Shown here piece after piece: positions 1-6,147 of a stretch of DNA of 8,224 nt (within the stretch, counting starts at the first letter, position 1; each line of letters starts with the position of its first letter). A model generated the notes under the pieces. That model saw only the letters and a program-made list of their open reading frames with translations. It was not told where the DNA came from and made no database searches. This DNA is from Micrococcaceae bacterium (GTDB taxonomy: Bacteria; Actinomycetota; Actinomycetes; Actinomycetales; Micrococcaceae): positions 11,718 to 19,941 of the forward strand of contig DNHA01000343.1 in NCBI GenBank assembly GCA_003486025.1, in the 5' to 3' direction. The translations under genes and the position numbers were made by a program.

Positions 1-189
1 GCGTCCGGAGCGTGTCACTGCTTTGGAGCGCACTGGAATGCTCAATAACCGCTCTAAGGTCTCAAAAGACGGGTTGAATTCCTGGGTGACAGCGCCATTG
101 CGGATCCAGGGAGAATCTTTCGGTGCAGATAATAAAGTCGCATCATATTCTGCAAAGGCTAAGTTCTTTTCGACTGCGCCAGTTCCCAC
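1..189 (-). CDS. 5' part of an unidentified gene after the DNA methylase; probable restriction endonuclease partner (cut off by the window)
   Basis: A reading frame opens with GTG at 189-187 and stays open for 63 codons to the window edge, so only the N-terminus is visible. A GGAG Shine-Dalgarno lies at 201-198, inside the last codons of the methylase gene and eight bases before the GTG. The methylase stop is only two bases upstream, so the genes are almost certainly co-transcribed and probably translationally coupled. The protein begins MGTGAVEKNLAFAEYD and has no signal peptide or membrane segment. I do not recognise the family and see no catalytic motif in this part. Type II methylases of the Eco57I-like class usually sit next to their endonuclease, so a restriction enzyme is the likeliest role; this is inference from position. 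Five of its six leucine codons are TTA, which is unusual beside the otsA and ABC genes and hints at acquired DNA. Confidence 0.72.
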   Translation of the reverse strand, partial: MGTGAVEKNLAFAEYDATLLSAPKDSPWIRNGAVTQEFNPSFETLERLLSIPVRSKAVTRSGR

Positions 190-191
190 GC

Positions 192-1844
192 TTAGTTCTC
201 CACTGCCTTCGCTCGTGACTTCCGTCGTTCCAACATATCTTGGCGGGCTCGGTGCAATGCACTGAGTGCCACATCATCTAAGCCCAGCATTTGGCCCAGC
301 ACAATATCGTCAACTAACGCAGTGGCTTCTTGTTTTTTACCGTGCTCAAGATAGGAGCGAACGTCGTCTTTGATACTTAGCAACTGTTGCTCATATTGGG
401 CCACAAGATGTGCCGCGGGCACCGGGAGCTTATCGGCCTCGCTCGGTTCCAGCTTCAAAATACCCCCACCATAGGAGCGTCCCACCATCTCGGCGCCGAG
501 CATCGTTAAAGTATTGAGCGAGGCCAAGGGCAGTAAGGAACGCCCCAACTCGCGTACTTCTGCGCCGAGGTACACACCATGGATTGAGTTAATGTGGTGC
601 ACCCCCGCATGGTTCGTTGTCAGGCGTGGGGTGTCGGCATTCATATAGGTCATGAACAGGTCTGGAACAGAGAGCAATGGGACTCTCCACCACGGGGTGC
701 GCATCCGGCACTTGTAGGCTTGATCCACCAGCTCAAGTTCGCCGCTGTTAATCAGCTCTTCCCCGGCGGCGGAGGCCTCAGCCACCGGACGGAACATCAG
801 TGTCGACAGGCCGTGCTCACCCAGGCGTTGCCACTGTTCCGCGTTCAGCTCTAATCCACGAAGGTGCCGTGATCCAGGTGGGGAAATCCGCACTAGGTCA
901 GACTCGGCCAATCCCAGCTCTTCGGCCCGTGCGGGACTGAGCGTAAACCACTTGTTATTGCCGGTAACGGCGCCCAATGATGTTTCGCCCCAGCCTTGGA
1001 GATTGCTATAAGCCGCATTGGCCAAGGCATGATTCAAGATCCCCTGCGCTTCAAGGGTCACCAGTGAGCCGGTCCACCGGTCGCTAGGTGTTGTTGGTGT
1101 GTGCTTGCTACCCTCGGTCAGTTGGGCTAGGTCATCGGCGTTACGGAACTGGTGCAGGCTAAAGGAAGTGCTAGAGCCACGGCGATATCCCTCGGCTAGC
1201 AACAGCACCACTTCTTCTTGTGCATCAGCAAAGAGCCGCTGTTCAAAGACGACCAGATGCACATCTGCGAATCGTTCGAGCAACATAGCTCGAACCGGTC
1301 CCGCGTAGTTGACGAACATCAGTTCAGCCGGAAGAACTAAGGCGAGCCGTCCACCAGATTTCAGAAAACTCGTAGCATGAACTACAAAGGCGGCCCAGAC
1401 CGAGGCAAGCTCATTAAGCTCGACTCCGCTCGTTCGAGCGGCTTCACGTGAAAGCTGCCGCTGGGCACCGCGGTGCAATTGGTAACGCACGTAGGGTGGG
1501 TTGCCAATGACGGCATCCATATCTGCGGTGCCAGGAACTTCAAAAAAGTTTGCGTGCTGAATCTCGGCCTGAGCGCCCTGTGCATCCAGAAGTGCCCGTG
1601 CGGCGAGTACGGAAGCTTCGTGAAGTTCCACTCCCCAAAGTTCTACGTCCCCACGTCCGTCATTGGTTACTTGGTGTGCCGTGGTCAAAAATTGTGCTTC
1701 CCCGCAAGAGGGTTCCAGCACACGGCGTCCCTGCTCCCCGAGGGCCCACTGAGCCATAAAGCGGGCCACGGGTTCTGGGGTGAAATAAGCGCCGCGCTCA
1801 TGCTTGGCGGTATCTTTCACGCTACTATTTTTGCTCTTCAACAC
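192..1844 (-). CDS. Eco57I-like N6-adenine-specific DNA methyltransferase of a type II restriction-modification system
   Basis: The 550-residue protein should transfer a methyl group from S-adenosylmethionine to the N6 of adenine in a specific DNA site, protecting host DNA from the matching endonuclease. The class I gamma motif order is visible: GAYFTP (motif X) at 18-23, LEPSCGEAQFL (SAM-binding motif I) at 43-53, an acidic residue in GVELHEAS (E73, motif II), and NPPY (catalytic motif IV) at 115-118. The second half, from about GAVTGNN at 291-297 to GGGILKLEPSE near 459-469, resembles the target-recognition part of Eco57I/XamI/SalI-type enzymes, with the RTPWWRVP stretch at 382-389. Length is normal for a stand-alone methylase and no nuclease domain is visible, so this is not a fused type IIG enzyme. 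The GTG start at 1844-1842 has GGAAAG eight bases upstream. The recognition sequence cannot be deduced. The next gene starts two bases after the stop and is probably its endonuclease. Confidence 0.92.
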   Translation of the reverse strand: MLKSKNSSVKDTAKHERGAYFTPEPVARFMAQWALGEQGRRVLEPSCGEAQFLTTAHQVTNDGRGDVELWGVELHEASVLAARALLDAQGAQAEIQHANFFEVPGTADMDAVIGNPPYVRYQLHRGAQRQLSREAARTSGVELNELASVWAAFVVHATSFLKSGGRLALVLPAELMFVNYAGPVRAMLLERFADVHLVVFEQRLFADAQEEVVLLLAEGYRRGSSTSFSLHQFRNADDLAQLTEGSKHTPTTPSDRWTGSLVTLEAQGILNHALANAAYSNLQGWGETSLGAVTGNNKWFTLSPARAEELGLAESDLVRISPPGSRHLRGLELNAEQWQRLGEHGLSTLMFRPVAEASAAGEELINSGELELVDQAYKCRMRTPWWRVPLLSVPDLFMTYMNADTPRLTTNHAGVHHINSIHGVYLGAEVRELGRSLLPLASLNTLTMLGAEMVGRSYGGGILKLEPSEADKLPVPAAHLVAQYEQQLLSIKDDVRSYLEHGKKQEATALVDDIVLGQMLGLDDVALSALHRARQDMLERRKSRAKAVEN

Positions 1845-1997
1845 ACATCGATCTTTCCATGGCCGGCAGACGTTTTAGCCAGACAGCAACGGGGGTCATC
1901 CACCGGGCTGGGCTCCAGCGTGTTTCGCTGGCTCGCAGATTCACGGCGGGAAGGTTTCTCTCACCTTCTATTCTACGGGCAGGGATGCAAAGACCGA
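1845..1997. other. Intergenic spacer between DUF808 gene and methylase gene, with two short hairpins
   Basis: No gene is evident here. Two inverted repeats lie downstream of the DUF808 stop: GAAGGT/ACCTTC (1950-1955 with 1963-1968) and CCAGCG/CGCTGG (1915-1920 with 1926-1931, loop of five). Neither is followed by a T-run in the minus direction, so they are at best weak terminators for the DUF808 gene. No convincing -35/-10 pair for the methylase gene was seen, so it may be read through from upstream or use a non-consensus promoter. Confidence 0.4.
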
Positions 1998-2930
1998 TTA
2001 GTGCTTGGCGCGCAGCTTGTTGATGCCCACAACTACCAAGGCAACCACGCAGCCAATCAAGAACCCGGCGATACAGGAGAACGCGGTATTTGTCAGCCAC
2101 CCCAAGACGGCGCCTGCCGAACCTGTCGCGTCATGAACCAAAAGTTCCATGTGGTGCACAAAACCATAAGGGGCATGCCACCCAAGTTCGTCCATACCCA
2201 CAAGGATGAGGTGACCACCGACCCACAGCATGGCCACAACACCGACCTTGCTCAAGATCGACATCACGATCGGCATACCCTTGACTAGGCCACGGCCCAC
2301 CGTCTGCGAAAGTGTAGATGCTTTCTGAGCCATATTCAGCCCAATATCGTCCATCTTAACTATCAGTCCCACCGCGCCGTAGACGACTACCGTCATGAGA
2401 ATCGCAATGACAATTAAAATCAATGCTCGATTCAGGAATGGTTCATGGGACACCTCGTTGAGCGAGATGACCATGATCTCCGCGGAAAGCACTAGGTCGG
2501 TGCGGACGGCAGAGCCAATAATTGCCTTCTCATCCCGAACGCCCTCCTTGCCACCGGGGCTGTGATGCTTGATCACACCCATGGCTTCGAGTAGCTTTTC
2601 GGCACCCTCAAAAACGAGATACGCTCCGCCGAGCATCAGAATAGGGGTCAATGCCCACGGCGCAAACTGAGAAAGAATCAAAGCGACCGGCAAGATGAAC
2701 AGCAGTTTATTCCGGATGGAACCTACCGCGATCTTCCAGATAATTGGGAGCTCGCGCTTTGGCGATAGGCCCTTCACATATTGGGGTGTGACTGCGGCAT
2801 CGTCAATGACCACACCTAGGGACTTAGTACTTGCCTTAGCAGCTCCCAAGGCGATGTCGTCTAATGATGCAGCGGTGACCTTTACTAGGGCTGCGACATC
2901 ATCGAGAAGGGCTACGAGTCCACCGGCCAT
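1998..2930 (-). CDS. DUF808 (YedI) family inner-membrane protein
   Basis: This 310-residue protein of unknown biochemical function matches the DUF808 family, whose best-known member is E. coli YedI of about 305 residues. The sequence opens with the family's MAGGLVALLDDVAAL and has the conserved soluble stretch VIDDAAVTPQYV at 41-52 and AVRTDLVLSAEIM at 141-153. Hydrophobic segments lie at about 76-91, 93-110, 167-191, 228-247 and 281-302, so it is a multi-pass membrane protein. I place the start at ATG 2930-2928 because AAGGAG (2942-2937) sits six bases before it and family members begin with exactly this MAGG. A longer frame from TTG at 2972 would add 14 residues, but the Shine-Dalgarno would then lie inside the gene. 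It appears to be transcribed alone, with the tRNA terminator upstream and the methylase gene 153 bases downstream on the same strand. A transporter role is sometimes suggested for the family; nothing here tests it. Confidence 0.93.
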   Translation of the reverse strand: MAGGLVALLDDVAALVKVTAASLDDIALGAAKASTKSLGVVIDDAAVTPQYVKGLSPKRELPIIWKIAVGSIRNKLLFILPVALILSQFAPWALTPILMLGGAYLVFEGAEKLLEAMGVIKHHSPGGKEGVRDEKAIIGSAVRTDLVLSAEIMVISLNEVSHEPFLNRALILIVIAILMTVVVYGAVGLIVKMDDIGLNMAQKASTLSQTVGRGLVKGMPIVMSILSKVGVVAMLWVGGHLILVGMDELGWHAPYGFVHHMELLVHDATGSAGAVLGWLTNTAFSCIAGFLIGCVVALVVVGINKLRAKH

Positions 2931-3100
2931 GCCAGGCTCCTTGAATTGTTCTGTTGTCTTTTGTCGTGCCAAGTTCCCGCTGAGGAAACAACAGCAAAAC
3001 TCACCTGAAGTTTAGCGCCCCGAACGACAAAAAACCTGAATCAACCAAGTCTTTGCAAAATGCCCAGCGCACCGGCACCACGTGTCGAACGGATAATGTG

Positions 3101-3145
3101 AAAAAAGACCCTCGTCATCGTTCGTTTCAAACGTTGACGAGGGTC
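3101..3145 (-). terminator. Rho-independent terminator of tRNA-Thr
   Basis: A perfect 11-bp inverted repeat, GACCCTCGTCA (3107-3117) with TGACGAGGGTC (3135-3145), is followed on the minus strand by six Ts (complement of 3101-3106). It begins six bases beyond the tRNA 3' end, as expected for a monocistronic tRNA transcript. The loop can fold further through CGTTT/AAACG. Confidence 0.9.
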
Positions 3146-3150
3146 ATCCG

Positions 3151-3224
3151 AGCCCCCTATCGGATTCGAACCGATGACCTACGCTTTACAAGAGCGTTGC
3201 TCTGGCCAGCTGAGCTAAGGAGGC
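3151..3224 (-). tRNA. tRNA-Thr (anticodon UGU)
   Basis: On the minus strand the 74 bases fold into a full cloverleaf. The acceptor stem is GCCTCCT/AGGGGGC with one U-G pair, the D stem GCTC/GAGC, the anticodon stem ACGCT/AGCGT, and the T stem ATCGG/CCGAT around TTCGAAT. The seven-base anticodon loop CTTGTAA carries TGT (complement of 3190-3188), which reads the threonine codon ACA. The discriminator base is U and CCA is not encoded, so it must be added after transcription. The gene stands alone with its own terminator. Confidence 0.97.
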
Positions 3225-3234
3225 GTACTAAATA

Positions 3235-3240
3235 AGAATA
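3235..3240 (-). promoter_or_regulatory. Possible -10 element for tRNA-Thr
   Basis: Read on the minus strand, TATTCT lies ten bases upstream of the tRNA 5' end, within an AT-rich patch (3225-3240) that contrasts with its surroundings. No good -35 hexamer is found at 16-18 bases (TTCGCA is 19 away), so this is a weak call from position and composition. Confidence 0.28.
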
Positions 3241-3291
3241 TCCGAAGACTAGGCTCTACTGCGAATCGAGCGGCCGAGGGTATTAACGCAA

Positions 3292-3327
3292 GCAAGGCAG
3301 CACCTCATGGATGAGATACTGCCTTGC
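3292..3327 (-). terminator. Probable terminator hairpin after the DsbA-like gene
   Basis: A perfect 9-bp repeat, GCAAGGCAG (3292-3300) with CTGCCTTGC (3319-3327), encloses a second inverted repeat, CTCA/TGAG. It starts about 60 bases past the stop of the minus-strand DsbA-like gene. The downstream minus-strand bases (TTGCGTTAAT) are only mildly T-rich, so termination may be leaky, as with many actinobacterial terminators. It would also insulate the tRNA promoter. Confidence 0.6.
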
Positions 3328-3385
3328 GTCTGCGCAGGAAGTCATTTAGCGCATTAGCTACTTGCTGACTGCTAATTGCATCAGT

Positions 3386-4252
3386 TTAGGCATTAGCCTT
3401 GATAGCCGACTCGACTGCTTCGGCGAAGTCCTTCGAAGCTAGATCAACGCCCTTGCCCTGGACGAAGATGCTCGGGGTGCCGCCCACACCTTCATTCTGT
3501 GCGGTCACCGTAGCCCTTTCAACGAACGGACGGAAAGTCCCCTTGTCGATGCAGCTCTTCACCGAGTCGGAGGCGCCGGCAGCGACAGCCATGTCAGAAA
3601 GCTCAGCATTCTTCATTTCACCCTGGTCGTAATGCCCCCACAATGCCGTAGCAAAGTCCAAGTAAGCTGCTGGGCTCTGGTCAGCAACACAAGCCAAGGC
3701 GTTGGCACCACGTGAAGAGAAGTTCGATGGTGATCCACCATCAAGGAATCCGACGTTGCGGTATTCCAAGGTGATCTTGCCATCGGCTAGCCACTGCTTG
3801 AGCTGAGGCCCATAAGTGCTTTCAAACTCTGCACAGTGAACGCAGTTCGCATCTACGTACAAGGTTACGTTGACTGGTTCACCCTTGGCCCCCACAATCA
3901 GCTCGCTAGGTTCCGGGGTCGCAGGCCGGTCACTGCTAAGCACAAGATTGGTGTTGTCGATCTTTACCCCGGAGGTATCGGCCACCGTGGTAGGCGAGGT
4001 CAGCAGGATGCCGCCGGCAGCGTTACCACCCTGAGGAGCCGAACCGGTCTCGGAAATCTTCGCGTTGTTATTTTGCACGATGAGCACGACGACGAGCGCC
4101 ACGACCACCACCACTGCTGCGAGCACACCGAGCTTAACCATCAATGATTTTCGCTTCTGAGCGGCAGCCTGAGTTGCTTGCATCTGCGCAGCCTTTTCGC
4201 GGGCGCTAGCGCTGCGCTCCGCTTTGGACGGACGCGAGTTGTTTGTCGACAT
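3386..4252 (-). CDS. Membrane-anchored DsbA-family thiol-disulfide oxidoreductase (thioredoxin fold)
   Basis: The 288-residue protein has a charged, Ala/Gln/Lys-rich cytoplasmic N-terminus (1-38), one membrane segment (about 39-60), a low-complexity linker (61-110) and an extracytoplasmic thioredoxin-fold domain (about 115-288). The active site CVHC is at 137-140 and the cis-proline loop GGTP at 257-260, as in DsbA and the actinobacterial relatives of Rv2969c. It should catalyse disulfide formation or exchange in secreted proteins on the outer face of the membrane. Two further cysteines, C188 and C234, could form a second disulfide. The start is placed at ATG 4252-4250 because a TTG at 4276 would bury the AAGGA Shine-Dalgarno (4269-4265) within the gene. 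The gap from AAGGA to the ATG is 12 bases, rather long. No redox partner such as VKOR or CcdA is nearby, and the gene is probably a single-gene unit. Confidence 0.92.
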   Translation of the reverse strand: MSTNNSRPSKAERSASAREKAAQMQATQAAAQKRKSLMVKLGVLAAVVVVVALVVVLIVQNNNAKISETGSAPQGGNAAGGILLTSPTTVADTSGVKIDNTNLVLSSDRPATPEPSELIVGAKGEPVNVTLYVDANCVHCAEFESTYGPQLKQWLADGKITLEYRNVGFLDGGSPSNFSSRGANALACVADQSPAAYLDFATALWGHYDQGEMKNAELSDMAVAAGASDSVKSCIDKGTFRPFVERATVTAQNEGVGGTPSIFVQGKGVDLASKDFAEAVESAIKANA

Positions 4253-4305
4253 AAGTTTGATTGTTCCTTGGCTCAACTGAAATACTCTAATCTGCCTTCA
4301 AGCTT

Positions 4306-4321
4306 AGCCAATGCAATGGCT
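4306..4321. promoter_or_regulatory. Near-perfect 16-bp palindrome, candidate operator of the DsbA-like gene
   Basis: AGCCAATGCAATGGCT equals its own reverse complement at 14 of 16 positions. It lies 54-69 bases before the DsbA-like start, the right place for a repressor or activator site. Its right half is part of TGGCTCAA (4317-4324), which recurs at 4269-4276 over that gene's Shine-Dalgarno region. The binding protein is unknown. Confidence 0.35.
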
Positions 4322-4327
4322 CAAATA

Positions 4328-4405
4328 CCCCTTAACGCGCACTTTTTCCGACCTTCACAGGATGCGCATAACATTCACCAACACAGCGCAAAGCCCCTTA
4401 CCGCG
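4328..4405. repeat. Imperfect 12-bp direct repeat, candidate regulator sites
   Basis: CCCCTTAACGCG (4328-4339) and CCCCTTACCGCG (4394-4405) match at 11 of 12 bases with identical orientation and a 66-base offset. The second copy overlaps the imperfect palindrome TTACCGCGGTTA. Both copies lie upstream of the likely otsA promoter and of the DsbA-like promoter, so they could serve either gene. Chance cannot be excluded. Confidence 0.3.
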
Positions 4406-4454
4406 GTTATTTGAGTCTTCAACCAAGTCATCACGCGAAAGTTCATTATTTGTC

Positions 4455-4483
4455 TTGACCATGGGTTAAAAGAGCAATAAGGA
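4455..4483 (+). promoter_or_regulatory. Candidate otsA promoter
   Basis: TTGACC (4455-4460) matches five of six bases of the vegetative -35 consensus TTGACA. Seventeen bases later stands TAAGGA (4478-4483), a poor -10. If used, it gives an otsA leader of about 160 bases. The weak -10 suggests an activator or an alternative sigma factor, which would suit a stress gene, but this is inference. Confidence 0.33.
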
Positions 4484-4502
4484 GCCTTGTCACGTACATT
4501 GA

Positions 4503-4664
4503 GTGGTAGAACACGGTTTCACCCGGATTCCGGACTTGATCCGAAAACTGGGGCAAAGCGATGTTGGTTCACTTGGACCATCATTTGCTGATGACCGGCA
4601 AACTGCGGTGGTTCCATTCGCAGTAGTTACATGGCCAGGAGGTTTACGGTGGGCAATGAACTAA
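4503..4664 (+). CDS. Possible small leader ORF (53 codons) overlapping the otsA start
   Basis: From GTG 4503 a frame runs 53 codons to TAA 4662-4664, overlapping the otsA start (4649) by 16 bases in another frame. It begins VVEHGFTRIPD and ends GGLRWAMN. First-position G is about 42%, similar to a sample of otsA, but third-position GC is only about 42%, and the GGAG at 4481-4484 lies 18 bases upstream, too far for a good ribosome site. A run this long occurs by chance fairly often at this GC. A competing 21-codon frame, ATG 4561 to TAG 4626 (begins MLVHLDHH), lies in the same leader. I cannot assign a function; either could be a translated leader controlling otsA, or neither is real. Confidence 0.2.
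   Translation: MVEHGFTRIPDLIRKLGQSDVGSLGPSFADDRQTAVVPFAVVTWPGGLRWAMN
4637..4642 (+). promoter_or_regulatory. AGGAGG Shine-Dalgarno that fixes the otsA start at GTG 4649
   Basis: A perfect AGGAGG lies six bases before GTG 4649, ideal spacing. The in-frame ATG at 4631 is upstream of this site, so it would make the ribosome site part of the coding sequence and has no comparable site of its own. Confidence 0.85.
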
Positions 4665-6118
4665 CAGTCGCTAGCGAGAACAATTCCTACGATTTTGTGG
4701 TGGTGGCTAACCGGCTGCCGGTCGACAGGATTACGCTGCCTGATGGGACTCAAGGTTTTCAGCGTGCCCCAGGCGGCTTAGTAACAGCCTTGGAACCCGT
4801 GATGGCCGCGTCCGAAGGTGCATGGGTGGGCTGGCATGGCGGTATCGATGAAGAACTAGCCGAATTCGACAAGGACGATATTCATCTCGTCCCGGTTCCG
4901 CTCAGCGAACAAGACCTCAATCTCTACTACGAGGGTTTTTCAAACTCCACCCTTTGGCCGCTCTACCACGATGTCATCGTGCCACCCGAATACCACCGCA
5001 CCTGGTGGGACCGGTATAAGAAGATCAACCAACGTTTTGCCGATGCAGTGGCTCGGACAGCTGCACAGCACGCCACCGTGTGGGTCCACGATTATCAGTT
5101 GCAGCTAGTGCCACAAATGCTAAGGCTGGCCCGGCCAGATTTGAAGATTGGATTCTTTCTTCATATTCCATTCCCAGCCGCCAGCTTGTTCTCGCAGCTG
5201 CCATGGCGCACGCAGATCCTGGAAGGACTCGCAGGAGCCGACTTGGTTGGCTTCCAGCGTGAGACCGATGCCTCGAATTTCCTGCGCTGCCTACGCCGTT
5301 TCACCGACTACTCCACCAAGGGCCATGAAGCCACACCTTCGGCCACACATGGAATTCAGAACTTGTGCAGGGCGGAAGCCCATCCAATTTCGATCGATAC
5401 GGAAGAAATAGCGAAGCTCTCACGCGATCCGCAGATTATTGCCCGGGCAGCCCAGATCCGCTTGGAACTGGGCAACCCAAATACCATCATGCTCGGCGTA
5501 GACCGACTCGATTACACCAAGGGTATCCGGCACCGGCTCAAGGCCTACGGCGAGCTGCTCAACGATCAGTCGCTGCGTGCCGGAGATGTCTGCCTGATTC
5601 AGGTCGCCAGCCCGAGCCGTGAAAATGTCGGCTCGTATATGGAACTGCGTGATCAGGTAGAACTCATGGTCGGGCAGATCACCGGGCAGCACGACACCTT
5701 GAGCCACACAACCCTTCGCTATCTGCACCATTCGTACCCGCTACGCGAAATGATCGCTTTGTACCTTGCCGCTGATGTACTGCTGGTCACGGCATTACGC
5801 GATGGCATGAACCTTGTCGCGAAGGAATATGTGGCCTCGCATCAAGACGGACGAGGGGTTTTGGTGCTCTCGGAATATACCGGGGCAGCGGATCAGCTGA
5901 CCCAGGCAGTACTAGTAAACCCGCATGATATCGACGGGATGAAATCAAAGATCATTGAAGCGGTCCACATGGATCAAAATGAACAGGCCCGGCGTATGCG
6001 CCGGATGAATCGCCACCTGTTGGAAAACGACGTCACCAGTTGGTCCGCACATTTCCTTGCAGAGCTGGCGGAAATCAATTCACGGGCAAACCAGATTAGC
6101 CCCACCCCTACGCACTAA
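4649..6118 (+). CDS. otsA: Alpha,alpha-trehalose-phosphate synthase OtsA (GT20)
   Basis: This cytoplasmic glycosyltransferase makes trehalose-6-phosphate from glucose-6-phosphate and an activated glucose, usually UDP-glucose. The 489-residue protein covers the full GT20 family length. Numbered from GTG 4649, it shows NRLP at 21-24, GGLVTALEP at 42-50, NSTLWPLYH at 99-107, VHDYQL at 146-151 and LHIPFP at 171-176 in the acceptor half. The nucleotide-sugar half has GVDRLDYTKGI at 283-293 (R286 and K291, phosphate binding), RDGMNLVAKEY at 384-394 (D385, E393) and LSEYTGAA at 408-415. These correspond to the substrate-binding residues known from the E. coli enzyme, so it should be active. The gene is first in a same-strand pair with otsB, 29 bases apart. 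Trehalose made this way serves as an osmoprotectant and stress sugar in actinobacteria. The long leader hints at regulated expression. Confidence 0.97.
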   Translation: MGNELTVASENNSYDFVVVANRLPVDRITLPDGTQGFQRAPGGLVTALEPVMAASEGAWVGWHGGIDEELAEFDKDDIHLVPVPLSEQDLNLYYEGFSNSTLWPLYHDVIVPPEYHRTWWDRYKKINQRFADAVARTAAQHATVWVHDYQLQLVPQMLRLARPDLKIGFFLHIPFPAASLFSQLPWRTQILEGLAGADLVGFQRETDASNFLRCLRRFTDYSTKGHEATPSATHGIQNLCRAEAHPISIDTEEIAKLSRDPQIIARAAQIRLELGNPNTIMLGVDRLDYTKGIRHRLKAYGELLNDQSLRAGDVCLIQVASPSRENVGSYMELRDQVELMVGQITGQHDTLSHTTLRYLHHSYPLREMIALYLAADVLLVTALRDGMNLVAKEYVASHQDGRGVLVLSEYTGAADQLTQAVLVNPHDIDGMKSKIIEAVHMDQNEQARRMRRMNRHLLENDVTSWSAHFLAELAEINSRANQISPTPTH

Positions 6119-6147
6119 ATACCACTACTAGCCTGAACGGAACGATC

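Larger units (their letters stand above)
4253..4648. other. 396-base divergent intergenic region between the DsbA-like gene and otsA
   Basis: This is the largest stretch without an assured gene. It must hold the promoters of both divergent genes. Visible elements are a 16-bp near-palindrome (4306-4321), a 12-mer repeated with one mismatch (4328-4339 and 4394-4405), an imperfect palindrome TTACCGCGGTTA (4398-4409), a -35-like TTGACC (4455-4460), the palindrome CCGGATTCCGG (4523-4533), a small hairpin TGGTTC/GGACCA (4565-4570 with 4575-4580), and two short reading frames in the otsA leader. I see no known riboswitch. Confidence 0.6.

Noticed and set aside
23..265. 80-codon plus-strand frame at the left edge
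   Set aside because: It is antisense to the minus-strand gene that starts at 189 and to the methylase C-terminus, which have a proper ribosome site and tight spacing.
1473..2288. 271-codon plus-strand open frame
   Set aside because: It lies antisense to the start of the methylase gene and the end of the DUF808 gene, has no ribosome site or recognisable domain, and both minus-strand genes are clear family members.
2959..3032. 8-bp inverted repeat TTTTGTCG/CGACAAAA before the DUF808 gene
   Set aside because: Short, 58 bases apart and low in complexity; expected by chance.
3053..3235. 60-codon plus-strand frame across the tRNA
   Set aside because: It spans the terminator and complement of tRNA-Thr; the apparent peptide is an artefact.
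4178..4414. 78-codon plus-strand frame
   Set aside because: It is largely antisense to the N-terminus of the DsbA-like gene and its promoter region, with no ribosome site of note.
4631..4648. ATG 4631 as otsA start
   Set aside because: The only good Shine-Dalgarno (AGGAGG) lies downstream of this ATG and six bases before GTG 4649.
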